Shown here piece by piece: positions 15,901 through 23,697 of a stretch of 47,531 nucleotides of DNA (positions within the stretch are counted from its first letter, which is position 1; every line of letters begins with the position of its first letter). Origin of the DNA: Paludibacteraceae bacterium (GTDB lineage Bacteria > Bacteroidota > Bacteroidia > Bacteroidales > Paludibacteraceae). The notes below the pieces were generated by a model that saw only the letters and a list, made by a program, of their open reading frames with translations, searched no databases and was not told where the DNA came from. The stretch covers positions 1 to 47,531 of the forward strand of contig JAGCWA010000009.1 in assembly GCA_017962085.1 (NCBI GenBank). Direction: 5' to 3'. Made by a program: the position numbers and the translations under genes.

Positions 15901-16243
15901 TCTTCTGTCGTACCGTCCAAAGCGCGATGTAGGTTTGTTCGTCGTTCCCGATGAAGCGTAGTTCGGCGGAGCCCTCTTTCGCTCCCCGGCGCATCATCTG
16001 TCTGATGTCCTTGAAGCCCATCACCTCGCTTTCCTCCTTCTCTTTGACGGATGCGCTGTTGTTGATCCTTGGCGTGTTGGCGTAGAGAGCGAGGCAGATG
16101 GCGTCCAGTATCGTGCTCTTGCCGGAACCTGTCTCTCCGCAGATGAGGAATATAGGGTTTCCCGAGAAGGGCTCCTGGTCGAAATAGATGTCCGCTTTCT
16201 CGATGGAAGCGATGTTTTTTATATGTAGCGATAGGTATTTCAT
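12914..16243 (-). CDS. sbcC: SbcC-type exonuclease subunit (SMC-like ATPase)
   Basis: The product has 1109 residues, near the usual SbcC length. It is the ATPase of the SbcCD (Rad50/Mre11-type) nuclease that opens hairpin and protein-blocked DNA ends. Walker A GETGSGKS is at 36-43 and a Q-loop LLAQGEF at 160-166. Long coiled coils run on both sides of a zinc hook CPIC at 536-539. The signature LSGGESF and Walker B IIFIDEGFGTLS are near the C-terminus. Its ATG overlaps the sbcD stop (ATGA), so the two subunits are translationally coupled. Confidence 0.95.
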   Translation of the reverse strand: MKYLSLHIKNIASIEKADIYFDQEPFSGNPIFLICGETGSGKSTILDAICLALYANTPRINNSASVKEKEESEVMGFKDIRQMMRRGAKEGSAELRFIGNDEQTYIALWTVRQKRTGKIEDSRSLECPVKGLFFSKKKEIDAEIERCVGMKYEQFCRTSLLAQGEFTKFLSSNEKEKSDILEKLTGTEIYSQVGIAIFEKAKAVKEACADEEKKIEGFEILTEEETRQKKEELKILNDRQAMAQKGKRQAEGIREWLTTEKKLQQDLATATQNRQQLEEEIKKPDFIRQKRNIEEWSATIEVRNEMLNLKNREAERITLSEKEANIRKEFRRISGGITWAKERLNEKRILDQKLTKELEEQKEEAEMYEAFPSIQENLNGYLSERKEAEKSRNEAKRIEAEELPNIQKKIDEIAKIKQECNEKEQQKQAELTTKQDELKGKDLNLLNEEITRLQQLDNEWRLQQKEETRFNAQQEKLTVLTGEEKSLTQRVPDEKKKYEDWKEEEQKHAKSLQTLRLAVGDAIKEIRHSLKVGDECPICGKKIDSIVKESELEAAIAPYEKELEEIRKSKENALKSLTDCEKRIELILQEKKNLTEEIRKIEEETKHRGATILQLCQSLSIPQDKLKISESIAEKKRIKEQERETILITQKVIGELQKEKDTIVQSRNKAQEALNEAEKRANAAKERITESLSIAKTHDENAKKRYETAAKKIKREQWETDIPAFLVSLEQEVKAYKERCQTKERLILEISQWENALEAIERDQIWILQTFPDWESDGVSTRIDQLTQLTSQLAKECSSLQSDLRKNQEERTQLTQKIDDFIRKNSTFTQERLTELQQITKERFEEEKQAIEEKGRQIDMAEGEIKSLNKRIEETQAQKPEGITSETTLVTITEKIEQAEAEMKGIIESTAKIELEFKRSEENIRKVAEVRKNVEKLREEWSKWDILNQHFGSSDGKAFRLIAQSYVLRQLLNNANAFLMKLNDRYELSCNSRSLGIWVRDLYMGGNVRPCNTLSGGESFIISLALALGLSTLNKSRLTTDIIFIDEGFGTLSADYLDAVMNMLEKLHNLGGKKVGIISHVEILKERIPTQIRVSKRGINGCSEVQVKG

Positions 16244-17424
16244 GCTTCCTCCCGCTCCTTTCTACGGAGTTCCTCCGTGATTTCCCGGATCATCGTCGTC
16301 ATCTCTTTGTCCAGCTCCTTGCCGTATACCTCTTGGTAGTAGGTGTTGGCGAGTTCGGCGGGCTCCATGCTTGTGATTTCGTAGGAGTCGATGATTTGGG
16401 CGGCAGACGAGTGTTTCCTCGCCTTCCTTGTTGTCTTTATCTTGCAGAACCGGCACTTCTTCAGTTGGAGCAGTTGCTCTATCCTCGTCTCTGCGTCCGA
16501 AGGCACATACTCCTCCACTTCCACGTTGAGGCAGACGTAGGAAGAGGGGTCGACAGGGGTTTCGGCGAAGGCCTTGAACGCCTCCTCGAAGGGCAAAGGT
16601 TCCGATGGAATCGTCAAAAAACGATGGTCGTTATGGATGGTGACCTCCTTGACGGAAGCCTTCTCGCCGTGTCGGTTGATCTCCACCACGGAGACCGAGT
16701 GCGGGTACATCTCGTCGAAGTTGACTTGGATCGGGCTGCCGCTGTACCTCGCTTTCTCATTCCCTTTGATGAATTGCGGGTGGTGGATATGGCCCAAGGC
16801 GAAGTAATCGTAGTAATCCCCCAATGTGTTGATCTCCACGTAATCCATGCCACCCACCGATTGCTCGTCGTGCCCTCTGGTGTCCGCCCCGCAGAGGGTG
16901 AGGTGCCCCATCATGATGACAGGCACATCCTGTTTGTTCTTTTCTCGGACGATTTCCTGCGTCGTGTTGAACAGTCCCATTTGGCTCTCCCTGATATGGG
17001 GGATGGCGATGACGTAGGCGATGGTTGCTCCGCCTTTCCCTTGGATGGGAATGATATGTTTTTTTTCGATGGATTCGTTGTTTTCATCTTTCTCGGCGTG
17101 ACCGATCACCTTCACGTTCGCCAATTGCCAAAGCTCATCGGCCGACTCCAGTCGGGAGTAGCTGTCATGGTTGCCGGCGGTGACGATGATGGACATGGAT
17201 GGGCACGCTTTGTGGATGGCTACCATGCTGTCGGTGTAGAGCTTCTGCGCCGCGGCGGAAGGGACGGCGGTGTGGTAGATGTCTCCGCTGACCAGCAGTG
17301 CGTCGGGTTGTTCCCGCTCCACGATGGCACACAATTGTTGGAAGAAGCTGCGGTGCTCCTCCTCACGGTCATATCGGTAGAAGTCCTGCCCGATATGCCA
17401 GTCCGATGTGTGTATGAATCTCAC
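16240..17424 (-). CDS. sbcD: SbcD-type exonuclease subunit (Mre11-like)
   Basis: The product has 394 residues. It is the nuclease partner of SbcC, with metallophosphoesterase motifs in order: DWHIG near residue 8, SGDIYH near 46, GNHDS near 83 and GHIHHPQ near 200. These coordinate the two metal ions. It starts 13 nt after the stop of the kinase-like gene upstream and overlaps sbcC by four bases. The operon therefore also reads the glycosyltransferase and kinase-like genes, an unusual mix. Confidence 0.94.
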   Translation of the reverse strand: MRFIHTSDWHIGQDFYRYDREEEHRSFFQQLCAIVEREQPDALLVSGDIYHTAVPSAAAQKLYTDSMVAIHKACPSMSIIVTAGNHDSYSRLESADELWQLANVKVIGHAEKDENNESIEKKHIIPIQGKGGATIAYVIAIPHIRESQMGLFNTTQEIVREKNKQDVPVIMMGHLTLCGADTRGHDEQSVGGMDYVEINTLGDYYDYFALGHIHHPQFIKGNEKARYSGSPIQVNFDEMYPHSVSVVEINRHGEKASVKEVTIHNDHRFLTIPSEPLPFEEAFKAFAETPVDPSSYVCLNVEVEEYVPSDAETRIEQLLQLKKCRFCKIKTTRKARKHSSAAQIIDSYEITSMEPAELANTYYQEVYGKELDKEMTTMIREITEELRRKEREEA

Positions 17425-17437
17425 GGAGAGATGTTAT

Positions 17438-18208
17438 TTATTTGAAGATTTTCCTTGTAGCCTCTTTGAACCGTTCCTTCCTCTTCCTTTTCGCTCTATC
17501 CTTGTATTTCCAATCGAGGAAAGATTGGACGCATTGCTCCACGTCCGCACCACGTTCTTTCGCGTAGTAGGTGGCGCATAGGCGGAAGAACTCGTCGTTG
17601 CCGCGCATCCTTCTGAAGTTCTCGCAGCCCATCTCGACGCTGACTGGGCAGAACTGCATCCGATTGATGTCCACGAGAGAGAAATTATAAGATATTTTCC
17701 CCATTTCATCGACTTTTTCGCGCAATATGTTTCCCGGAGAATAATCGCAATGCAGGATGTCCGCTTCGTGAAGTCGGGCGGTGAATTCCGCGAAGGCCTT
17801 GATCAGATCCTCCTTCCCCGCATTGTCTTTGTCCTCGTCGTTGAAGAGCCTCATGTGACCGTCCATAGGGGTGTGCAGGCTGATGAAGAAACTTCTGTGG
17901 AGCAGACCGTTCTTTTTCGTCTCGATGTAGGCGACGGGATCCGGCGTCTGGAACCCCTTCGACAGGAGCGTGAGCGCATGCTCGTAGGCGCGGGAGGCCT
18001 TGGAAGGTCTGAAGAAGGTGTAGGCGATGCGGTTGATGAGAATCGGCACCTTGTAGGATTTGACGTTCAGGGTGAGTCCCTCCACCTCGTATAGTTTTAT
18101 TTCGTTCCTTGCCAGGAAGATCGATTCGCCCTCCTTGTCGAAGATGTCGGGCAGACTCTCGATGAAGGTTCGCAGGTGAGTGTATTTGTCGTTGAGGACA
18201 AGCTTCAT
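17438..18208 (-). CDS. lipopolysaccharide kinase (Kdo/WaaP-type) family protein
   Basis: The product has 256 residues. The kinase-like fold is marked by the catalytic loop HCDYSPGNIL near residues 168-177 (HxDxxxxN form) and LVDINRMQF near 195, which replaces the metal-binding DFG. In this family the target is usually a core sugar of LPS. ATG 18208 overlaps the stop of the glycosyltransferase gene (ATGA). The frame is open further upstream, but the overlap start gives the family-like N-terminus. Pairing with a glycosyltransferase fits work on LPS core or another envelope glycan. Confidence 0.82.
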   Translation of the reverse strand: MKLVLNDKYTHLRTFIESLPDIFDKEGESIFLARNEIKLYEVEGLTLNVKSYKVPILINRIAYTFFRPSKASRAYEHALTLLSKGFQTPDPVAYIETKKNGLLHRSFFISLHTPMDGHMRLFNDEDKDNAGKEDLIKAFAEFTARLHEADILHCDYSPGNILREKVDEMGKISYNFSLVDINRMQFCPVSVEMGCENFRRMRGNDEFFRLCATYYAKERGADVEQCVQSFLDWKYKDRAKRKRKERFKEATRKIFK

Positions 18209-18957
18209 TTCTCCCTTCCTCCCATGTATTTTAGGTAAACATACCAGGCACCCATTTGACACAGTTTGAAGCCGTAATAGCCATCCAGAAATCCCAGCTT
18301 GATGATGTAGTTGATGAAGAAACGGTAGATGGCTTTGAGTATGATGACGGGTTTGCTATAGCGTTTGCCGCTCATCTTCACCTCCAAGGCGCCCAATTTA
18401 CCGTACTCCTCCGTTTTTTTGACATGTTGCTCCACGCTATCGTAGGTGTGGTGCTTCAGGTCTCCGTTGATGCGTATGATACGTGTAATCGATTGGCAAT
18501 CAATCTCTTCATGCACCAGTTTTTCACTCCAGTTGGCGCAGGTGCGGTTGAAGAGGCGTACTTTGCTCTCGTAACCTCCTTCATAGAAACGGATCAGTTT
18601 CTTGCAGTAGTAGTTTCTTCTCTTCAGGGCATAGGCGGTGGTGGCTTCCCCGAGGCCCTCCTGCTTCAGCGCAAGAATCGCCTCGGCGAGCTCGGGCGAT
18701 AGCTCCTCGTCCGCGTCGAGACTGAGGATCCAGTCGTGGCTGGCGAGGCTGACGGCGAAACGTTTCTGCGGACCGTAGCCGGAGAACTCGTGCTGCACGA
18801 ACTTGCAGCCCAATCCCCTGCAGATCTCCTCCGTCCTATCGGTGGAGAAGGAGTCCACAACGATCGTCTCGTCGGCAATCGCCCCAATTGAGCGTATGCA
18901 ACGTTCGATTTTCTTCTCTTCGTTCCGAGTGATGATGACCGCTGAGATGTTTGCCAT
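18205..18957 (-). CDS. family 2 glycosyltransferase (WaaE/KdtX-like)
   Basis: The product has 250 residues. The GT-A fold is indicated by ISAVIITRNEEKKIERC at residues 4-20, VVDSFSTDRT near 38-47 and the metal-binding LDADEE near 93-98. The C-terminal part with RFFINYIIKLGFLDG is shared with LPS inner-core beta-glucosyltransferases of the WaaE group. It probably adds a hexose to an LPS core or similar lipid-linked acceptor at the inner membrane. ATG 18957 is chosen because it starts the fold; a start 12 codons upstream would add a non-conserved tail. It is the first gene of the operon. Confidence 0.85.
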   Translation of the reverse strand: MANISAVIITRNEEKKIERCIRSIGAIADETIVVDSFSTDRTEEICRGLGCKFVQHEFSGYGPQKRFAVSLASHDWILSLDADEELSPELAEAILALKQEGLGEATTAYALKRRNYYCKKLIRFYEGGYESKVRLFNRTCANWSEKLVHEEIDCQSITRIIRINGDLKHHTYDSVEQHVKKTEEYGKLGALEVKMSGKRYSKPVIILKAIYRFFINYIIKLGFLDGYYGFKLCQMGAWYVYLKYMGGREK

Positions 18958-19003
18958 TTTCAGTTTCGAATATTGTTTTCCCTGCTTCCCCAAAATGGGA
19001 CTA

Positions 19004-19011
19004 CGAATATA
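19004..19011 (-). promoter_or_regulatory. weak -7 box (TATATTCG) for the GT-kinase-sbcDC operon
   Basis: It differs from TAnnTTTG at one base on the - strand, 47 nt before ATG 18957. No convincing -33 element is seen. Confidence 0.35.
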
Positions 19012-19235
19012 CTATATATTTTCGATATTTTCCGTTCGCATCGCTTGAAATCTTTTCGGGAAAGAACGAGTTGGAGACGCCAACTGCGCAAATCCCTCTC
19101 ATAGTCAATGAATTTCCCTTTTGTTAGGCCATCCCCGATGCAATGTGTTTGGGTGTATGTTCACGTTCACGGTGTCTGGATTGTGGCAGGGTGCGTACCC
19201 CTTTGCCCTTGTGGTGTCGGATAAAAAGTGCATAC

Positions 19236-19351
19236 AAAAAAATGAGTGTGGCTCGTTTCACAACGTGTCACACTCGTTTCGTGGTTTTTCTTAAAGTTAT
19301 TTAAATATCTATCAGTAACACAAAGGTACTAAATAAAATATTAAATGCAAA
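19236..19351 (-). ncRNA. candidate small RNA 1 with promoter and intrinsic terminator
   Basis: On the - strand TTTG (19351-19348), a 19-nt spacer and TACCTTTG (19328-19321) make a full Bacteroidota promoter. About 40 nt later comes a hairpin at 19275-19244, with outer arms GAGTGTG/CACACTC, inner CGTT/AACG and a GTGA tetraloop. One A and seven T follow (19242-19236). The predicted RNA is about 80 nt, 19316 to 19236. No open frame of note lies inside. I cannot assign an Rfam family. Confidence 0.65.
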
Positions 19352-19631
19352 TTTCCGTTAAGCAAAAAAATATTTGCTTGAAAATTATTATCTATTGTTG
19401 TCAAAAAATGTATTTTATTATAAATCATAATTATACATAACGGAAACGGCCGTTTTTCCTGCGGATTTGAACGTTATGGGGTGAACTGTACCCCTATGAA
19501 AAAATAGTTTCCCGGGGCTACCTCCCCTAGTCTGTGATTTGGCGTTTGTGGGGAATGGAGGGAAATGAAGGGATCCTTCCTTCACTGAAACATAATATGT
19601 TGCGATCCTGTTCTGGTGAATAATGGTGCAC

Positions 19632-19824
19632 AAAAAAAAGTTCCACTCATCTCACGACGAATGGAACTCTACTATTAACTTTTATAATCTTATGTATATG
19701 ATGTGTATATGATTGAATATTGAAGTTCTTATTTTATTTGCTTGTTTCGAAAACTATTATACCCCAAATCTTTTCATTCCCTTAACACGATGCAAATGTA
19801 GAATAATTCCACAGACCGTGCAAA
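19632..19824 (-). ncRNA. candidate small RNA 2 with promoter and intrinsic terminator
   Basis: On the - strand TTTG (19824-19821), a 20-nt spacer and TACATTTG (19800-19793) form a promoter. The RNA would run from about 19787 to a 12-bp hairpin at 19667-19640 (GTTCCATTCGTC, loop GTGA, GATGAGTGGAAC, with two G-U pairs) and eight T (19639-19632), about 155 nt in all. The terminator shares its GTGA loop and flanks with candidate 1, so the two may be related. A six-codon frame (MKRFGV) lies near the 5' end and is probably chance. Confidence 0.62.
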
Positions 19825-19996
19825 TATTCTTGTGGAAAAAATCCACTGAGATTGATTTATTATTATTATTCAATTTTTCCGTTATAAATAAAATTTCATC
19901 TATACTGATGGCTTGAAGACGTTTGGATGCCTTTCTCCTGCTGGCTTTCGATGACTTTATGATTCCCCGATTTTGGGAGATCGATGGGTTAGGGTG

Positions 19997-20797
19997 TTAG
20001 CCTATCTGTTTGGCGTAATAATGTATTAAACCTTTGATGTGCTTATAGGTCGCGGCGGAGAGGAGTTTCTTTTGGGACGCCCGGTTGTAGTGGTGGATGA
20101 TTTGGAACTGGGGTAGGATGGTGATTTCTTTCCCTGTCCGGGCGATTCTTTGGCAGAAATCCGCATCCTCCGGTCCGTAGAATATCTTTTCGTCCAAAAA
20201 GCCGATTTCATCGAGGATTTCCCGCCTGAACATCTGACAAGCCCCAATGGTGTATTCCGCGGAAAAGGGCGATTCCATCGACAATTCCTTGTGATAGAAT
20301 TGCCGCTCGTTTTTTTCGTTGATCCATTGGGAAAAACCTTTCGGGAGGAATTTCTTCGTCGCGAGGAGGTTCATCAGTTTATATTTCGGCCAAGGGAGTT
20401 TTCGACAACTCTCCTGGGGAATTCCCTCCGCATCGGTCAGCTTGCAGGCGCAGAGTCCGCACTCGTCGTGCTCCGTGATATAGTTGAACATTCCTTCCGT
20501 CGCCTCTTTGTTCACGATGGTGTCGATGTCCAGTAACCAAATGACTTCATTGCTGGTTAGCCTCATTCCGATGTTGCGTGCGGGTGCGACCCCTTTGTTC
20601 TCCGGCAAGGTGTGGAGTGTGATGCTTCCCTTGAATGAATCGAGTAGCTGGAGGGTGTTGTCCTGCGAACCGTTGTCGACCACGATGATCTCGGTCTGGA
20701 TCCCCTTCGTGGCTTCCAGTATGGAGGAGAGGCATGGCTCGACATCCTTCCCCGAGTTCCATGTGAGGAGTATGACGGAGAGTGATTTATTGGTCAT
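19997..20797 (-). CDS. family 2 glycosyltransferase (rhamnosyltransferase-like)
   Basis: The product has 266 residues. The GT-A signature is clear: LSVILLTWNSGKDVEPC at residues 5-21, IIVVDNGSQDNT near 36-47, ENKGVAPARNIG near 63-74, the DxD-type LLDIDT near 85 and GPEDADFCQR near 215. These resemble WcaA/rhamnosyltransferase-like enzymes that extend surface polysaccharides. The acceptor is unknown. ATG 20797 overlaps the stop of the radical SAM gene by four bases, indicating coupled translation; an upstream in-frame start exists but is not preferred. Confidence 0.85.
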   Translation of the reverse strand: MTNKSLSVILLTWNSGKDVEPCLSSILEATKGIQTEIIVVDNGSQDNTLQLLDSFKGSITLHTLPENKGVAPARNIGMRLTSNEVIWLLDIDTIVNKEATEGMFNYITEHDECGLCACKLTDAEGIPQESCRKLPWPKYKLMNLLATKKFLPKGFSQWINEKNERQFYHKELSMESPFSAEYTIGACQMFRREILDEIGFLDEKIFYGPEDADFCQRIARTGKEITILPQFQIIHHYNRASQKKLLSAATYKHIKGLIHYYAKQIG

Positions 20798-22233
20798 TTG
20801 TGGAATAATTTTCTTCTTAGTGCGGTAGCTGCGATGCAGAAGTCCGACCAAGAATTGAATTTCTTTATGTGGTTGAATATGAAGGAAGGTCGGATGAAGA
20901 ACTTCACGTTGTTCCAGAACAACATCTTCTCCATCTCCTCGCTGGATAGGTTAGGGTAGTTGATGATGGATTTGTGCTGCACGTCGGTCGGGACGTACTC
21001 TCCCCCCTTGATCCAGTTGTTTTGCTTCGCTAGTTCGTAGAATTCGGTGCCCGGGAAAGGCGCCACGATGTTGAACATCACTTGGGAGACCTTCAGTTCT
21101 TTGGCCTTCTTGAGCGTCTCCTTGATGGTCTTCTTCGTCTCGAGCGGGCTCGTGCCGATGAGGATGTTCAGTTTTACCGGCACATTGTATTTCTTCAGGA
21201 GCTGAATGCCTTCGTAGATTTGTTGGGAGGTGATCCCCTTCTTGATGTATTGGAGGATCTCGTCGTTGAAGCTTTCCACGCCGAGGTCGACGAATTGGCA
21301 TTGGGCGTCCGCAAGGAGTTGCGCTGTCTCCTCCGTGATGGCGTCCACACGTGCCTGGCATCCCCAACTGAGTTGGTGCTTTTTCAGACATTCGCAGATA
21401 GGGCGCAGCCGCTTGGCTGTCGTGATGAAGTTGTCGTCGATGAAGCAGATGGCTTTGTAGCCTTGGCTGACGAGCATCTCGATCTCCTCGATGACGTTCT
21501 CGACGGAACGGAAGGATATGAAAGGTTTCTTCCCCGTCACCCGTTTGTTCTCTATTTCCCTTGCGAAGGTCAGCGAGCTAGGCACGCAGTAGATGCAATG
21601 GAAAGGACAGTTGCGGCTGGTGAGCACCGTCGTGTAGGGGTGCTTTTTCAGCTTAGGGTTGGTGAAGGTATATTGCTCGATGAAATGTCGTGCGGGGAAT
21701 GGCAACTCGTCCAGGTCCCGCAACAACTCGCGCGTCGGGTTGTGCGTCACCTTGCCGTCTTGCAGCCATGTGAGGCCTTTCACCTGCGAGAGGTCACCTC
21801 CCTGCTCGATGGTCCGCACCGCCTCGGAGGCCGTCAGTTCGGGCTCCCCGCGGGCGATGATGACACGCTCGTCCATGAGCAGTTTGTCCGTGTAGTAGGT
21901 CACGCCGGGACCCATGGTGATGACCCAAGCGTCGGGATGGTTCTCCCTGATCATTTGGATGCACTTCCGGTCTGTTTCTAGGGATAGGTTCACGCACCAA
22001 AAAGCGTAGATGTCGCTGCGGTCGTTCCGTAGGAAGTCGGACAGTTCCTTTTCGCCCTTCTTTTCCATCACGAAATCCTCACGCCGCACGTCATGTCCGT
22101 CTCTTTCCAATACGGCCGCAACGATGAGCTCATAAATGTTGGGCATCGGGTAGACGAGGTGTGTGCAACCGGCGGTACGCTCGGCGGGCATTTCCCCGTC
22201 CAGTGCGGGCGGTACGATGAAAGTGACGACCAT
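20794..22233 (-). CDS. B12-binding-domain radical SAM protein
   Basis: The product has 479 residues. An N-terminal cobalamin-binding-like Rossmann domain (about 1-165) lacks an obvious DxHxxG motif. The radical SAM core holds its 4Fe-4S cysteines as C209-xxx-C213-xx-C216 (RNCPFHCIYC). The layout matches the family that includes hopanoid- and lipid-modifying enzymes and P-methylases, whose reactions vary. Overlap with a glycosyltransferase gene points to modification of a cell-surface lipid or glycan, but the substrate cannot be read from sequence. The gene lies 71 nt downstream of ribF. Confidence 0.85.
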   Translation of the reverse strand: MVVTFIVPPALDGEMPAERTAGCTHLVYPMPNIYELIVAAVLERDGHDVRREDFVMEKKGEKELSDFLRNDRSDIYAFWCVNLSLETDRKCIQMIRENHPDAWVITMGPGVTYYTDKLLMDERVIIARGEPELTASEAVRTIEQGGDLSQVKGLTWLQDGKVTHNPTRELLRDLDELPFPARHFIEQYTFTNPKLKKHPYTTVLTSRNCPFHCIYCVPSSLTFAREIENKRVTGKKPFISFRSVENVIEEIEMLVSQGYKAICFIDDNFITTAKRLRPICECLKKHQLSWGCQARVDAITEETAQLLADAQCQFVDLGVESFNDEILQYIKKGITSQQIYEGIQLLKKYNVPVKLNILIGTSPLETKKTIKETLKKAKELKVSQVMFNIVAPFPGTEFYELAKQNNWIKGGEYVPTDVQHKSIINYPNLSSEEMEKMLFWNNVKFFIRPSFIFNHIKKFNSWSDFCIAATALRRKLFHK

Positions 22234-22304
22234 AATCTCCTTTTTCTGTTGATGATACTTCTATGAGGGGAACGGAGCGTCCCCCGGATTATTGTATGGT
22301 CGGG

Positions 22305-23231
22305 TTATTCGTTCGCCATCATTTGCTCCGCCTTTATCCTGTCTTCACCGATGGCGGCGCGCAGGTCGTCCTCAGAGCAGAATTTGTTCTGTGCGCGTAG
22401 TTTGTGGAGGAACTGCATGTTGATGCGCTCTCCGTAGATGTCTTCGTCAAAGTCGAATATGTTGACCTCGATGGATACCTCACCTCCTCCGTAGGTTGGT
22501 CGGGTACCGATGCAGGCCACGCCCTTGTGTGTCTCGCCCCTCACAGTGACCTTCACGGCGAAGACGCCGAAGCAAGGGATGCATTTGTTCTCGATCTCCG
22601 GCTCGATGTTGGCGGTCGGGAAGCCCAGTTTCCTGCCGTTCTGCTTGCCGTGGATGACCGTACCCGAGATGTTGTAGTTGTAGCCGAGGTAACGGTTGGC
22701 CAACTCGATGTCGCCTACCCCAAGCAGGTTGCGGATGAAGGAGGAGCTGATGGTGAAGTCGTTCTCTTCGTAAGGTTCGGCTCTCGTGACCTTCATGCCG
22801 AGTTCCTCCCCGTATGTGCAGTAGTCGTCGAAACCTTCTTCCCTGTTCTTTCCGAAGCGATGGTCGTATCCGATGAGGAGGTGCTTCACGTTGAGACGGT
22901 TCTTGAGCACTTTCTCCATGAAGTCATGGGCGCTGAGGTTGGAGACCTCCGTGGTGAATTCCATCTGGATGCAGTAGTCCACAGGCAGTTGCTTCAGCAA
23001 TTCCAGCTTCTCCTCATGGGTGTTCAGCAATTTTGGCTGATAGGCCTCGTGGAGGATGATCCTTGGATGTGGCCAGAAGGTCAGAATCGCAGACTTCAGC
23101 CCTTCGCTTTTCGCTACTTTGGCCAATTGCTTCGCTAAAAACAGATGTCCATGGTGGACTCCGTCAAAGAATCCGATTGTGAGCGCAAGCCCTTCCTTAC
23201 TTGCTAATCCCGTCTCCTCTATCAATTCCAT
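22305..23231 (-). CDS. ribF: bifunctional riboflavin kinase/FAD synthetase
   Basis: The product has 308 residues, the usual length. It makes FMN from riboflavin and then FAD. The N-terminal nucleotidyltransferase domain shows TIGFFDGVHHGHL near residues 17-29 and LIGYDHRFGKNREEG near 115-130. The C-terminal kinase domain shows GTVIHGKQNGRKLGFPTANI near 185-205. ATG 23231 is chosen because the 32 upstream in-frame codons come from the promoter region. A -7 box lies 68 nt upstream on the - strand, divergent from the tRNA gene. Confidence 0.95.
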   Translation of the reverse strand: MELIEETGLASKEGLALTIGFFDGVHHGHLFLAKQLAKVAKSEGLKSAILTFWPHPRIILHEAYQPKLLNTHEEKLELLKQLPVDYCIQMEFTTEVSNLSAHDFMEKVLKNRLNVKHLLIGYDHRFGKNREEGFDDYCTYGEELGMKVTRAEPYEENDFTISSSFIRNLLGVGDIELANRYLGYNYNISGTVIHGKQNGRKLGFPTANIEPEIENKCIPCFGVFAVKVTVRGETHKGVACIGTRPTYGGGEVSIEVNIFDFDEDIYGERINMQFLHKLRAQNKFCSEDDLRAAIGEDRIKAEQMMANE

Positions 23232-23298
23232 CTTGCTTCTTTTTTTATTCGAATATTTTGTACTTTGGAGACAAAATACTACTTTTGCCTTCGTTTTG

Positions 23299-23306
23299 CA
23301 AAGGTA
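23299..23306 (-). promoter_or_regulatory. -7 box TACCTTTG for ribF
   Basis: Exact TAnnTTTG on the - strand, 68 nt before ATG 23231 and 25 nt from the divergent tRNA gene. Confidence 0.6.
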
Positions 23307-23330
23307 ACAATTTTTGGTTAATTGCAAGCA

Positions 23331-23405
23331 GGACCCATAGCTCAGTTGGTTAGTAGCACCTGACTCATAATCAGGGGGTCACAGGTTCAAGCCCTGTTGG
23401 GTCCA
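23331..23405 (+). tRNA. tRNA-Met (anticodon CAT), elongator type
   Basis: The cloverleaf is clear: acceptor GGACCCA/TGGGTCC, anticodon stem CCTGA/TCAGG with loop CTCATAA, and T-stem ACAGG/CCTGT with TTCAAGC. The discriminator is A and the 3' CCA is not encoded. The initiator form is ruled out, because the acceptor is fully paired and the anticodon stem lacks three G-C pairs. A tRNA-Ile2 with modified CAT is less likely but not excluded. The D arm carries one extra T (AGTAGC where AGAGC is usual), leaving three sure D-stem pairs. Confidence 0.9.
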
Positions 23406-23411
23406 CAGACG

Positions 23412-23438
23412 AGGAGAAACATGGTTTCTCCTTTTTTT
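23412..23438 (+). terminator. intrinsic terminator after tRNA-Met
   Basis: AGGAGAAAC (23412-23420), loop ATG, GTTTCTCCT (23424-23432) and a run of T give a textbook Rho-independent terminator 6 nt after the tRNA. Confidence 0.9.
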
Positions 23439-23697
23439 ATAACATATTGAGTGATAGATGTTTATAAATCCGTCTTCTCTCGGTATTTTTCTCTGTGTGG
23501 AGTTTTTCCACAACCTTGCAGGGGTGTATCTTTTTGATGTATTTCGATGAAAAAATATTTTGGCGAAATTTTTCTTGATGATTGATTTTCACCGATTTCC
23601 GAAGCGTTTTTTAGGGTGTCGATGGACGGGAGAGATAAGCGCCAGAAAGGGTTTTGCCCTAGTTCTTAATGTTGGATTTTATTAAAATAAAAGGAAT

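Noticed and set aside
16333-17445. 370-residue + strand frame opposite sbcD
   Set aside because: It lies antisense to a well-supported gene with intact catalytic motifs and has no recognisable domain.
19418-19633. 71-residue - strand frame between the small RNA candidates
   Set aside because: No family resemblance or leader, and the span includes GC-rich non-coding sequence. Kept as non-coding.
23331-23405. Initiator tRNA-fMet
   Set aside because: The first acceptor pair is G-C and the anticodon stem lacks the three consecutive G-C pairs of initiators.
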